Notes: generated by a model from the sequence alone, not told the origin. Positions 17,011 through 25,974 are shown, counted from the stretch's first letter. The stretch: DNA of 64,000 nucleotides from an uncultured Candidatus Melainabacteria bacterium (GCA_934718135.1 CAKUZW010000001.1:491017-555016), one strand, 5' to 3'. Program-made: numbers and translations.

Positions 17011-18195
17011 CTAAATACTTTCTTCTTCTTTTAAATCTTCAATAAGAAACTCTTTTGCAATTGAAGTCTCAGATGTTTTTTTGTTTGTTTTAGATTTTGC
17101 TTCAATTCCATAATTTTTGAGCTTTTCTGCTTCTTTAAAAATACTCCCGTTATTGCGTGTTGTGAGGCGATTTATTTCAGTTTTAATTGAACCGGTCGCA
17201 CTTTCAAGTATATTTTGAATTTCAATCAGTGCATGAGAATGTTTTGCAATATTATTATACAGTTCTTCACCAGTTTTAATAATATTATCAATATTGTCAT
17301 ACCGAACTTTTGATGCCCACAATTGATTAACCAAACGAAGAGTTACAATTATTGACGCCGTACCGATTATAATGATATTTTTAGAATTTGCCAATTCTAT
17401 CAAATTTTTAAAATCAAAATCCGTATAAATTAAGCTCACACAAGCTTCAATCGGAATATACATCAGGATAAATCCGGCTTGAGAATTTGGTTCAATATTT
17501 TCATAATTCCTTTTTGCTAAATCATTAATACATCCGGTTAAATCTGCAATAAAGGCTTTTTTATCTTGAGTTGAATTTGATTTAGAATATTCAAGGTAGT
17601 TTTTTAATATAACTTTTGAATCAATAATCAATCGGTGATTGTTTGGTAAATTTAAGATAAAATCAGGTTTCCCGGAACTGGTCGAAAATTGCTTTATATA
17701 ATGAATATTCTCTTGTAAATTCTCAAATTTTAAAATTTGTTCAAGTTGATTTTCTCCGAATTGACCTTTCAGATTTTGGTTTGTTGTGAGAGCTTTAGCA
17801 TATTTTTCTGCAATAGAAATTGCGTTTTTTATTTCCATTGATTCAACGTTGTGTGATTTTTGATAATTATCAATGCTTTCTTTGAAATCCTTTAGTAGTT
17901 TATTTATTGGATTTATTTCCTCAGATTTAAATAATTCAAGTCTAGTTTTTAAATCTGTTGAGTGAGCCAAAATCATTTGTTCCTGTTGATTTTTCAATGA
18001 GTCTTGTGCAATTTTTGAAAATTCTGCTTTTACAATATTTATAATGTTTTCGTTCAATCCGACTTGTGATTTTAGGTTCGCATTTTCTTCTTTTAGATTT
18101 AAAATTTCCCTCTGAAAACGACTAGCACAAATCATCCACGACACTAGTCCTGCAACGATAACACTTAAAATTAAAATAAATATTTGAAAATACAT
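17011..18195 (-). CDS. RmuC-family DNA recombination protein
   Basis: A 394-aa protein with an N-terminal membrane anchor (residues 2-22), a coiled coil (about 25-150) and the RmuC nuclease-like domain (about 140-370) including GQFGENQLEQIL, KPDFILNLP and the IDSKV motif, where D-x-K is typical of PD-(D/E)xK nucleases. RmuC proteins limit recombination between inverted repeats, which may be relevant in this repeat-rich genome. Shares an operon with the DUF805 gene. Confidence 0.9.
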   Translation of the reverse strand: MYFQIFILILSVIVAGLVSWMICASRFQREILNLKEENANLKSQVGLNENIINIVKAEFSKIAQDSLKNQQEQMILAHSTDLKTRLELFKSEEINPINKLLKDFKESIDNYQKSHNVESMEIKNAISIAEKYAKALTTNQNLKGQFGENQLEQILKFENLQENIHYIKQFSTSSGKPDFILNLPNNHRLIIDSKVILKNYLEYSKSNSTQDKKAFIADLTGCINDLAKRNYENIEPNSQAGFILMYIPIEACVSLIYTDFDFKNLIELANSKNIIIIGTASIIVTLRLVNQLWASKVRYDNIDNIIKTGEELYNNIAKHSHALIEIQNILESATGSIKTEINRLTTRNNGSIFKEAEKLKNYGIEAKSKTNKKTSETSIAKEFLIEDLKEEESI

Positions 18196-18359
18196 TTTCT
18201 TTAGCTCTCTACTGTAATTTCCCTAATTTTAGCATATTTTACTTTGTTTTGAAATAGGAGATTACAATTTGTTGCCAAGTTTACACACTTGCACTAAGTC
18301 TATTTTTTAATTAAAATATTGGTAATCTATTAATATTTTTTAGAAGAAGGGATAGAAAT

Positions 18360-19736
18360 ATGGTTGTGGAAAGACAAAGAGTAAAAGAACAAGATAAAAT
18401 TCAAAGACGTTCAAATTTTGATCCGGTAGAAAGCAATTTGACTCCGGAACAGGTAAAGTTGGAAGCTTCAAGATGTTTGCACTGCAAAAATCCTAGATGT
18501 GTTCAAGGTTGCCCTGTAAACATTCAAATTCCTGAATTTATTCAAGCATTGAAAGAAGATAATCTTGAAGAAGCAGGTAAAATTATTCGTCAAACAAGTA
18601 TGCTACCTTCAGTTTGCGGTCGTGTTTGCCCTCAAGAAAGACAATGTGAAGGCAACTGTATTTTAGGAATTAAAGGTCAAGCTGTTGCAATCGGAGCTTT
18701 AGAAAGATATGTCGGAGATAATACAAAAGCTGATGAACCTGAAATCAAACCTACAGGTAAAAAAGTTGCAATCGTTGGTTCCGGATGTGCCGGAATTACT
18801 GCAGCCGCAGATTTGAGAAAAGCAGGTCATGAAGTTGTGGTATTTGAAGCTCTACACAAATTAGGCGGGGTTCTTCGTTATGGTATTCCTCCATTCAGAC
18901 TTCCAAGAACAATTTTGGATAGAGAAATTACCAACCTAAAAGCTATGGGCGTTGAATTTCATACTGATGTTGTTGTTGGTAAATCAATTACATTAAAACA
19001 ACTTAAAGATGACGGATTTGATGCAATCTTTATTTGCTCAGGAGCAGGACTTCCAAAAATGATGCACATTAAAGGTGAAAACTTGAACGGTGTGTTCTCT
19101 GCAAACGAATTCTTAACAAGAGTTAACTTGATGGGTGCAGGTAGAGATGCTGACAGTGTTACACCATTGAGAGTAGGTAAAAAAGTTGCAGTTATCGGTG
19201 GTGGTAACGTTGCTATGGATGCTGCCAGAACTGCTGTTCGTGTAGGTTTTGAAGAAGTTTCAATTCTTTACAGAAGAACAGAAAAAGAACTTCCTGCAAG
19301 ACTTGAAGAAATTAGACACGCTAAAGAAGAAGGCGTTCAGTTCAAATTTTTACATGCTCCTGTTGAAATTCTTGAAAAAGACGGTTATGTTGCAGGCATG
19401 AAGTTTGAAATTATGGAACTTGGTGAACCTGATGCTTCAGGGAGAAGAAAACCAATCGGTACAGGTGAATATGTAACAGAAGATGTTGATACCGTAATTG
19501 TTGCTCTTGGAACAGGTCCTAACCCGATTATCCAAAAATCTGCTGAAGCTGAAGGTATGGAAATTATCACAGATGCTAAAGGATATATTTCTGTTGACCC
19601 TGAAAAACGTTCAACAAATATTCCTTGTGTATTTGCAGGTGGTGACGTTGCTCCGGTGGGTGCGTCAAACGCAATTAACGCAATGGGTGCAGGTAAAAAA
19701 GCTGCTAAAGCTATTAATGAAATGCTAAAAGTTTAA
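18360..19736 (+). CDS. Glutamate synthase small-subunit-like NAD(P)H oxidoreductase
   Basis: A 458-aa flavoprotein of the GltD/GltA/SudA/NfnL group. N-terminal [4Fe-4S] domain with CLHCKNPRCVQGCPVNIQIP and CGRVCPQERQCEGNC (about 38-105), then an FAD Rossmann motif VAIVGSGCAGITAA and an NAD(P) motif VAVIGGGNVAMDAART. C-terminal FAGGDVAPVGASNAIN binds FAD. Without a large glutamate synthase gene nearby it could be the homotetrameric NADPH-dependent form or the alpha subunit of a ferredoxin:NADP oxidoreductase. Monocistronic with its own terminator. Confidence 0.9.
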   Translation: MVVERQRVKEQDKIQRRSNFDPVESNLTPEQVKLEASRCLHCKNPRCVQGCPVNIQIPEFIQALKEDNLEEAGKIIRQTSMLPSVCGRVCPQERQCEGNCILGIKGQAVAIGALERYVGDNTKADEPEIKPTGKKVAIVGSGCAGITAAADLRKAGHEVVVFEALHKLGGVLRYGIPPFRLPRTILDREITNLKAMGVEFHTDVVVGKSITLKQLKDDGFDAIFICSGAGLPKMMHIKGENLNGVFSANEFLTRVNLMGAGRDADSVTPLRVGKKVAVIGGGNVAMDAARTAVRVGFEEVSILYRRTEKELPARLEEIRHAKEEGVQFKFLHAPVEILEKDGYVAGMKFEIMELGEPDASGRRKPIGTGEYVTEDVDTVIVALGTGPNPIIQKSAEAEGMEIITDAKGYISVDPEKRSTNIPCVFAGGDVAPVGASNAINAMGAGKKAAKAINEMLKV

Positions 19737-19760
19737 ATTTAGTTAAATATTTCAAATAAT

Positions 19761-19798
19761 AAAAAGGTTTCCTTGTTTGTTAAAAAGGAATCCTTTTT
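19761..19798 (+). terminator. Terminator of the GltD-like gene
   Basis: AAAAAGGTTTCCTT and AAGGAATCCTTTTT arms with one internal mismatch, ending in a T run. Confidence 0.8.
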
Positions 19799-19864
19799 TA
19801 TTTCTCCTCTAAATGAATGAGATTTGCTTCCTTTTACTCAAGATATGAAAAATTATGTCGTAAT

Positions 19865-19948
19865 AAAAAATATAGATATGGAAAACGAAAGTTTTTCATA
19901 CCTCCTCCCCAAGTCTGGTAGCCGTTCTTTTTGAAACGGCTTTTTTTT
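19865..19948 (+). ncRNA. Candidate small RNA with a CCUCCUCCCC segment
   Basis: Between the GltD-like terminator and prs lies a hairpin with a GAAA tetraloop (TATGGAAAAC-GAAA-GTTTTTCATA, 19877-19900), then CCTCCTCCCC (19901-19910), then a second hairpin AGCCGTT...AACGGCT followed by eight Ts (19920-19948). The exposed C/U-rich stretch is complementary to Shine-Dalgarno sequences, as in known trans-acting sRNAs that block ribosome binding. A TATAGAT box lies at 19871. No ORF is present. Confidence 0.45.
19920..19948 (+). terminator. Intrinsic terminator of the candidate small RNA
   Basis: AGCCGTT, 8-base loop, AACGGCT then T8. It is the second terminator in 190 bases after the GltD-like gene, so it probably serves a separate transcript. 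Confidence 0.75.
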
Positions 19949-20040
19949 ATGAGTACAAATATTTAATAACTATATAGAAAAAGGCAAGAACGATTAGTTC
20001 TTGCCATAATACCTTTTTCATATTTCCATAATAAAACTTT

Positions 20041-21057
20041 TTAAACTTGCATTTCTTTTTCAAATCCAAATAATGAACTGATTGATTCATCATCATGAAT
20101 TCTTGAAATAGCCTGAGCAAGTAATGGTGCTACTGAAATTTGTTTAATATTTGGAGGCATTTTGCTCATATCTAGAGGAATAGTATTTGTAACAATACAT
20201 TCTTTGATTGGAGCAGAAGCAAGTCTTTCTACGGCAGGTCCTGAGAATACCGGATGTGTTGCACCAACATAAACATCTTTTGCACCTTTTGATTTTAACA
20301 ATTTAGATGCTTCACAAATCGTACCTGCAGTATCAATAATATCATCAAACATTAAACAAACTTTATCTTTCACATCGCCGATAACATTTGTTGCGATAGC
20401 TTCATTATGCTTGTCGCGTCTTTTATCAATAATTGCAATCGGAATATTTAATTTTTTTGCAAAATGTCTTGTTCTGTTTGCTCCACCCATATCAGGTGAA
20501 ACAGCAACCATGTTTTCTGTAGGAATTCCAAGATCTTTGATATAATTAACCAAAACATTTGTTGCAAAGATATGATCAACCAAAATATTGAAAAAACCTT
20601 GAATTTGACCGGTATGCAAATCCATTGCAAGAACTCTATCAGCTCCTGCTGTTGTCAATAAGTCAGCAACCAGTTTAGCTGTAATAGCTTCACGACCGGA
20701 AGTTTTTCTATCCTGTCTTGCATAACCATAATAAGGAATTACTGCTGTAATTGTTTTTGCACTTGCTCTTTTGAAAGCATCAATGATTATCAATAATTCC
20801 ATTAAGTTTTCATTTACAGGGTTGCAAACAGGCTGAATGATAAAAACATCATCTCCTCTAACACTTTCTTTGACTTGAACATAAATTTCTCCGTCAGAGA
20901 AATTTTTAACTATCATTGGTCCTACTGTCGTACCCAATTGATCAGCAATTTCTTGTGCCAATTTCGGGTTAGAACGACCGGCAAATAATTTGATGTCATG
21001 AGTAGGGTTAATAGCTTTTTCCAACTGAGGATAAGTCTTTTCTTCGATTGCAACCAT
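20041..21057 (-). CDS. prs: Ribose-phosphate pyrophosphokinase
   Basis: Makes PRPP from ribose 5-phosphate and ATP for purine, pyrimidine, His, Trp and NAD synthesis. 338 aa. The flexible-loop region GYARQDRKTSGREAITAK, the catalytic-loop MDLHTGQIQGFF with a metal-binding His, and the PRPP loop LMFDDIIDTAGTI are all present. About 15-20 residues at the N-terminus (MVAIEEKTYPQLEKAINP) precede the usual start of the fold. AAAGGATTTATTAACAAAA precedes ATG. No operon partner. Confidence 0.96.
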   Translation of the reverse strand: MVAIEEKTYPQLEKAINPTHDIKLFAGRSNPKLAQEIADQLGTTVGPMIVKNFSDGEIYVQVKESVRGDDVFIIQPVCNPVNENLMELLIIIDAFKRASAKTITAVIPYYGYARQDRKTSGREAITAKLVADLLTTAGADRVLAMDLHTGQIQGFFNILVDHIFATNVLVNYIKDLGIPTENMVAVSPDMGGANRTRHFAKKLNIPIAIIDKRRDKHNEAIATNVIGDVKDKVCLMFDDIIDTAGTICEASKLLKSKGAKDVYVGATHPVFSGPAVERLASAPIKECIVTNTIPLDMSKMPPNIKQISVAPLLAQAISRIHDDESISSLFGFEKEMQV

Positions 21058-21257
21058 TTTTGTTAATAAATCCTTTCTATGTCCACTACGATATTATTAT
21101 AAATCTGATGTTGATATACCACAAGATTTTTTTAAGTTTTGTAATATATAAAATACGTAAATTTTAAATTTTGTTATCTTTTTTGATAATTTATTACTAG
21201 CATTAAAAATCTCTTCGTGATAACATAATCTGATATAAAAAAGAAATCGAGGTGGAT

Positions 21258-22283
21258 ATGGATAATCTTAAAATTTATCTTGACAAAGACATTAATCAAG
21301 ACTTAATCAAATCTAAAAAAATTGCAGTAATCGGTTTTGGTTCTCAAGGCTATGGTCAGTCCATGAACCTTAAAGATTCAGGTTGTGACGTTGTTTTAGG
21401 TTTGAGATTAGGTGGAAAATCCGATATCAAAGCAAAAAAATATGGTTTTAAAACTATGACAATTGAAGATGCTGTAAAATGGGCTGATATCGTTCAAATA
21501 TTAATTCCTGATGAATTGCAGGCTGAAGTTTATGAAAAACAAATTAAGCCAAATATGAGAGCAGGACAGTATTTGATGTTTTCTCACGGATTTAATATTC
21601 ACTATAAAAAAATTGTAGCTCCATCAGATATTAATGTAATTATGGTTGCTCCAAAAGGTCCGGGACATACTGTAAGAAGTCAATATGTTGAAGGTAAAGG
21701 TGTTCCATCATTAATTGCCATTTACCAAGACCCGACTGGAGATTCTAAAGAAGTTTCTCTATCTTATGCTTCTGCTATTGGTGCAGGTCGTGCCGGTATT
21801 ATTGAAACAACATTTAAAGAAGAAACCGAAACAGATTTATTTGGAGAACAAGCCGTAATTTGTGGTGGTGTTTCTGCTTTGATGAAAGCTGGTTTTGAAG
21901 TTTTGACAGAAGCAGGATATTCTCCATATATGGCATATTTTGAAGTTCTTCACGAAATGAAATTAATTATTGACCTTGTAAATCAAGGAGGTTTGGCTGA
22001 TATGAGATATTCAATTTCAAATACGGCTGAATATGGTGATATGACAAGAGGTCCTAAAGTTATCGGAGAAGCTTCTAAAAATGCAATGCGAGAAATCCTA
22101 AAAGATATTCAATCCGGCAAATTTGCAGATGAATTTACAAATGAAATGCACTCAGGTTGTGAAGTTTTCAACAAATTGAGAAAAGAAAACGCAGACCACC
22201 CAATCGAAAAAATTGGTGAAGAAATTCGCTCATCATTTGTTTGGGGCAACGATGACAAAATCATTGACAGAAATAAAAACTAA
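21258..22283 (+). CDS. ilvC: Ketol-acid reductoisomerase, class I
   Basis: Second step of valine, isoleucine and leucine synthesis: isomerises and reduces acetolactate or acetohydroxybutyrate with NADPH and Mg2+. 341 aa from ATG 21258, preferred over a GTG two codons earlier because GAGGTGG lies five bases away. The nucleotide-binding motif is GFGSQGYGQSMNLKDSG, slightly unusual (GQSMN in place of the common HAHAL). SHGFNIHY and the C-terminal helical metal-site residues EETETDLFGEQ are conserved. No ilvB, ilvN, ilvD or leu genes are near. It is followed 20 bases later by the YhaM-like gene. Confidence 0.95.
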   Translation: MDNLKIYLDKDINQDLIKSKKIAVIGFGSQGYGQSMNLKDSGCDVVLGLRLGGKSDIKAKKYGFKTMTIEDAVKWADIVQILIPDELQAEVYEKQIKPNMRAGQYLMFSHGFNIHYKKIVAPSDINVIMVAPKGPGHTVRSQYVEGKGVPSLIAIYQDPTGDSKEVSLSYASAIGAGRAGIIETTFKEETETDLFGEQAVICGGVSALMKAGFEVLTEAGYSPYMAYFEVLHEMKLIIDLVNQGGLADMRYSISNTAEYGDMTRGPKVIGEASKNAMREILKDIQSGKFADEFTNEMHSGCEVFNKLRKENADHPIEKIGEEIRSSFVWGNDDKIIDRNKN

Positions 22284-22303
22284 CAATTAATAAAGGAATA
22301 AAA

Positions 22304-23131
22304 ATGTTCAATACTGAAGATACTTACGAAGTAGTTGTTTTTTCAATCGGAGATACAAAAGCCGGTTCCAAAATGGGAAAATTGCAGTTAAAAAATACTG
22401 TTGACAATTCTCTTTTGAATTGTATTTTGTGGGAAGAAACATTAAATAGATTTGATAGTAAAATTTTTAGAACCGGTAATTTGGTTCGAATTGTATCCGC
22501 AAGTTTTAACGAAAAATATAACAACTGTTTGATTTCTGCTCTTGAACTTTTACAAGAGGCGAAGTTAGGACTGGAAAAGCCTGAAATTGATAGATATTGG
22601 GCTAAGTTACAATCTTATATTTCAAAAATTCAGGATGAAAAATTGAGAACATTTGTTGCTGATTTATTTAATAAAAATGAAGAAAAATTCAAAATTATGC
22701 CGGCAGCAAAGCTTATGCACCACAATTATATTGGCGGGCTTTTAGTTCATACTGTTGAGTGTGCTGAATTTGCAGAATTAAATATGGCAAAATTTACATA
22801 CAAAACTAACGAAGATGAAATTTACGCCGCTTGCTTATTGCATGATTTTGGCAAAATTTTGGAGTACACAATTGATACAGAAACCGGTTTGATTGATTAT
22901 GCTCAAGGATTCAGGGAAGAATGGATTTCGCATTCTCAGTACGGTTTTTGTATTTGTATGAATGCAGGATTTAAAAAAGTTGCTAAAATGATTGCAGCTC
23001 ACCATGGGCGTGCAGAATGGGGTGCAATTATTGATTTGGATCAAAAAGATTTGGAACAGGAATTGTACTTAATTCATTTTATTGATAATTTGTCTGCAAA
23101 ATTTGGAAAAATCAGTACAAGACTTTTGTAA
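22304..23131 (+). CDS. YhaM-like 3'-5' exoribonuclease (OB fold + HD domain)
   Basis: A 275-aa protein with an N-terminal OB-fold segment (about 1-90) and a C-terminal HD phosphohydrolase domain. Metal ligands are visible in HHNYIGGLLVHTVECA, the HD pair in LLHDFGKILEY, and a later AAHHGRAEWGA. This matches YhaM/CBF1, which degrades RNA and ssDNA from the 3' end. Located 24 bases before the first thymidylate-kinase-like gene, so it is likely in one operon with both kinases and perhaps ilvC. Confidence 0.88.
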   Translation: MFNTEDTYEVVVFSIGDTKAGSKMGKLQLKNTVDNSLLNCILWEETLNRFDSKIFRTGNLVRIVSASFNEKYNNCLISALELLQEAKLGLEKPEIDRYWAKLQSYISKIQDEKLRTFVADLFNKNEEKFKIMPAAKLMHHNYIGGLLVHTVECAEFAELNMAKFTYKTNEDEIYAACLLHDFGKILEYTIDTETGLIDYAQGFREEWISHSQYGFCICMNAGFKKVAKMIAAHHGRAEWGAIIDLDQKDLEQELYLIHFIDNLSAKFGKISTRLL

Positions 23132-23155
23132 TATATTAAAAATGAGGTTTAAAAA

Positions 23156-23830
23156 TTGTCAAAATTAACCGAAAATCATCATTATGACGGAACATTAGTT
23201 TGTGTTGAAGGAATTGACGGGTCAGGCAAATCAACACAGCTTGCACTGTTGCGTGATTGGCTCAAAGATATCGGTAAAGATGTAATTTTTACGGAGTGGA
23301 ATTCGTCAGAATTAATTTCTCAAACTACAAAACTTGCTAAAAAGAAAAACATGTTATCGCCAAGAACTTTTAGTTTGTTGCATGCGGTTGATTTTGCTGA
23401 CAGACTTAAACAGGTTATTGCACCTGCACTAAAAGCAGGTTTTATAGTGCTTGCTGATAGGTATGCTTATACTGCATTTGCTCGAGATGTCGCTCGCGGG
23501 GTTGATCCTAATTGGGTTCGAGGGGTGTATAACTTTGCGATTAAACCTGATTTGGCTGTTTATTTTGATATTGACCCAAAAACATCATTAGAACGAATTT
23601 GTTCAAATCGTGCTCCAAAGTTCTATGAAGCCGGCATGGATTTGAAATTGAGTAATGACCCTTATGAAAGTTATATGATTTTTCAATCAAAAGTTATTGA
23701 AGAATATAAAAATATGCTTGACGAATTTGGAATTGTTAAACTTGATGCAAATGATACAATTCATAAAAAACAGGTCGAAATCAGAAAAATGTTGAAAGAA
23801 ATTCTAAAAAATAAAGGAGTTGAAATTTAA
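23156..23830 (+). CDS. Thymidylate-kinase-like protein, copy 1
   Basis: A 224-aa P-loop nucleoside monophosphate kinase. The Walker A is VEGIDGSGKSTQ (about 18-29), and the substrate/DRY region reads ADRYAYTAFARDVARG where classical Tmk has DRYxxSSLAYQG. It starts at TTG 23156 with weak GAGGTTTAAAAA upstream; no ATG is available at the same place. The following gene is a paralogue starting at TAATG. Expected reaction is dTMP + ATP to dTDP + ADP, but the substrate is not certain because of the ARDxxRG variant. Confidence 0.85.
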   Translation: MSKLTENHHYDGTLVCVEGIDGSGKSTQLALLRDWLKDIGKDVIFTEWNSSELISQTTKLAKKKNMLSPRTFSLLHAVDFADRLKQVIAPALKAGFIVLADRYAYTAFARDVARGVDPNWVRGVYNFAIKPDLAVYFDIDPKTSLERICSNRAPKFYEAGMDLKLSNDPYESYMIFQSKVIEEYKNMLDEFGIVKLDANDTIHKKQVEIRKMLKEILKNKGVEI

Positions 23831-24495
23831 TGGAGCAATCAAAACGAAAATATCCTGGGCTTTTGGTTGTTATAGAAGGAACTGATGGTTCCGGGAAATC
23901 TACACAATTACAACTTCTAAAAAAATCTTTGCAGGATCAATGTTACGGAGTTATGGTTTCTGAGTGGAAAACATCAAGACTGATTGCAAATGTTATTGAT
24001 GATGCAAAAGAAAGAAATCTGCTCAATGCGACAACTTATAGTCTTTTGTATGCCGCTGATTTTGCTGATAGATTGGAAAATCAAATTATACCGGCTCTAA
24101 AATCAGGATTTGTAGTTTTGCTTGACAGGTATTATTATACGGCTTTGGCACGTGATGTTGTGCGAGGTCAGAACATTGATTGGGTTAAAAATCTATATGA
24201 TTATGCCCCTGAACCGGATTTGGTCTTTTATTTGGATATGCCTGTTGATACTTTGTTGAAAAGAATTATCGGAACAACGGGTTTAGATTTTTATGAAAGC
24301 GGACGAGATGTAGGTTTTTCTACTGATTTTTATAAGAGTTTTGGAATTTATCAAAACAAATGCCTTGAACAATATAACAAAATGAAATCGGAATACGGTT
24401 TTATAAGTATTGACGGGACAAAATCTATTGATGAAATTCACAAAATAATGTCAAGTGAAGTTCAAAAAATCCTTGATACCGGAATTTTGGACTAA
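23830..24495 (+). CDS. Thymidylate-kinase-like protein, copy 2
   Basis: A 221-aa tandem paralogue of the preceding kinase, with one-base overlap (TAATG). Walker A is IEGTDGSGKSTQ and the DRY region is LDRYYYTALARDVVRG. Both copies share TYSLLYAADFADRLENQI-type central helices (copy 1: FSLLHAVDFADRLKQVI). Sequence identity is moderate, so the duplication is old. Both catalytic motifs are intact in both copies, which suggests different substrates or an obligate heterodimer, not a dead spare. Confidence 0.85.
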   Translation: MEQSKRKYPGLLVVIEGTDGSGKSTQLQLLKKSLQDQCYGVMVSEWKTSRLIANVIDDAKERNLLNATTYSLLYAADFADRLENQIIPALKSGFVVLLDRYYYTALARDVVRGQNIDWVKNLYDYAPEPDLVFYLDMPVDTLLKRIIGTTGLDFYESGRDVGFSTDFYKSFGIYQNKCLEQYNKMKSEYGFISIDGTKSIDEIHKIMSSEVQKILDTGILD

Positions 24496-24650
24496 ACAAA
24501 AGCTAAAAATCAATAGCCTAAAGTCAAATGTTAACAAAATAAATAAAAATTTACGTTGCGAAACATTTTACGTCATGGAGCATGGTTTATGCTAAATTAT
24601 AGGGTATAAAAGGATATATTTAAGGAATAGTTTTAGTAAGGAGATAATGA

Positions 24651-25334
24651 ATGTCTGAATACTTGAGCAAGGAAGAGATTAAGCAATGGAGAAGCTCATT
24701 AGAAAAGATTACATTAGAAGAGTTTGCAGCTAGATTAGGAAAAAAGGTTGAAGAAAAAAAAGAAACTAACGACCTGATTGACATCGTATTGCACGGACAG
24801 CCAGTTGTTTCCAATGAACCTGAATGGAATGCAAAAGCAGAAAGATTAAGCACTATCGCTGAACGTGCTATGGAAAAAGAAAAAGAACTTTATGTTTCAC
24901 CGTTCTCTGCTAAAAATCTTAAATTGGATGAAGCAGTTCCGGTTGAACGTAAAGAACAAAAAAGTAAAGAAACTAAAAAAGAAACAAAATCAATTACTCA
25001 TAAAGTGGCAGCTAAAACAACGAAATCTCACCCTAAAAAAGCTGAGAAAACTTTAGCGAAAGCTGAAAAAAATATTATAAATAATACCAAAACCGGTGAC
25101 AATCTTAGAGATGACGTTAGAGTTGTTTTCAAAAAAGCTTTAACAGATAGAGAACAAAAAGTGTTTGATTATTTTGCTTCCCACAAAAATAAAATTGTTT
25201 ATGCAAAAGATCTTGCTACACTTTTGGATTTACCAAGAGATTATGTTTATAAATATATTAAAAATCTTAGAGCAAAAATTGAAGGAGAATCTTTGAAAAA
25301 TGCTGATAAAGGTGGATTTATTCTTTCAATCTAA
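24651..25334 (+). CDS. Protein with Lys-rich linker and C-terminal winged-helix-like domain
   Basis: A 227-aa protein in three parts: an acidic N-terminal helical region (about 1-100), a strongly basic Lys/Thr/Ser linker (105-150, repeated KKE and KAEK steps), and a C-terminal domain (about 163-227) starting LTDREQKVFDYFASHKNK and including LATLLDLPRDYVYKYIKNLR and GGFIL, which looks like a winged helix similar to response-regulator output domains. Probably DNA-binding. It is an isolated gene with AAGGAGATAATG and a strong terminator. I do not recognise a named family. Confidence 0.7.
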   Translation: MSEYLSKEEIKQWRSSLEKITLEEFAARLGKKVEEKKETNDLIDIVLHGQPVVSNEPEWNAKAERLSTIAERAMEKEKELYVSPFSAKNLKLDEAVPVERKEQKSKETKKETKSITHKVAAKTTKSHPKKAEKTLAKAEKNIINNTKTGDNLRDDVRVVFKKALTDREQKVFDYFASHKNKIVYAKDLATLLDLPRDYVYKYIKNLRAKIEGESLKNADKGGFILSI

Positions 25335-25353
25335 GATAAAAGAAAATTTGATA

Positions 25354-25393
25354 TAAAAAAAGGACTTAAATTTTAATTTAAGTCCTTTTTTTT
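25354..25393 (+). terminator. Terminator of the winged-helix-like gene
   Basis: AAGGACTTAAATT, TT loop, AATTTAAGTCCTT followed by a T run; also preceded by A7, so it can act on both strands. Confidence 0.85.
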
Positions 25394-25416
25394 AATGATG
25401 TTTTAAACTTTAAAAT

Positions 25417-25845
25417 TTACCTTATTTCGACTTTAGCTCCGACAAATTCTAAAGCCTTTTGGGTTAAATCAGCTTGCTTATCAGATACATTATCCATAAA
25501 TTTTGCAGGAACAGACTCTACAATATTTTTTGCTGCCATATAATCAATTCCTGTAATTTGTCTTAATGTCGCCATTACAGTCGCTTTATTTGAACCTACA
25601 TCTACTAAAACTAAAGATTTACCACCTTTATTATCATTTGTTGGTGCTACAATTTTTTTTGAAATAGATAGATTATTAATCATTGGTCCGAATTTACCCT
25701 TTTCAAGACATTCCAAAAACCAAGCCTTTACTTTTTGGTAGTCAAAGTTATCTAAATCAACATTGTATTTTCTCTTCAAAAAATCTGAAATTATAACAAT
25801 AAGCATTATTGCTATCGCACCATATAAAAATGGAGTATTTATCAT
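25417..25845 (-). CDS. Membrane-anchored paralogue of the L7/L12 C-terminal domain
   Basis: A 142-aa protein with one N-terminal membrane helix (residues 5-22, FLYGAIAIMLIVIISDFL), a charged spacer, and a C-terminal domain (about 75-142) that aligns with the ribosomal L7/L12 C-terminal domain encoded next door: LVLVDVGSNKATVMATLRQI against VVLASVPADKKIAVLKEVRT, and ending FVGAKVEIR against AAGAVVEIK. The L10-binding N-terminal domain and Ala-rich hinge of L12 are absent. Has GAGGG before ATG and follows rplL across a terminator, so it is expressed separately. Function unknown. Confidence 0.75.
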   Translation of the reverse strand: MINTPFLYGAIAIMLIVIISDFLKRKYNVDLDNFDYQKVKAWFLECLEKGKFGPMINNLSISKKIVAPTNDNKGGKSLVLVDVGSNKATVMATLRQITGIDYMAAKNIVESVPAKFMDNVSDKQADLTQKALEFVGAKVEIR

Positions 25846-25917
25846 ATAAAGCCCTCTAAAATTAAATGTAATTACATTTGCATAATACCATATTTAAATT
25901 AGAAAATCAATTTAAAC

Positions 25918-25949
25918 AAAAAGACGAACCCAAACGGATTCGTCTTTTT
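25918..25949 (-). terminator. Terminator of rplJ-rplL
   Basis: AAAAAGACGAA and TTCGTCTTTTT arms around a CCCAAACGGA loop, 26 bases after the rplL stop. Confidence 0.85.
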
Positions 25950-25974
25950 AAAGTTTTGATTGTTAAAAATCAAA

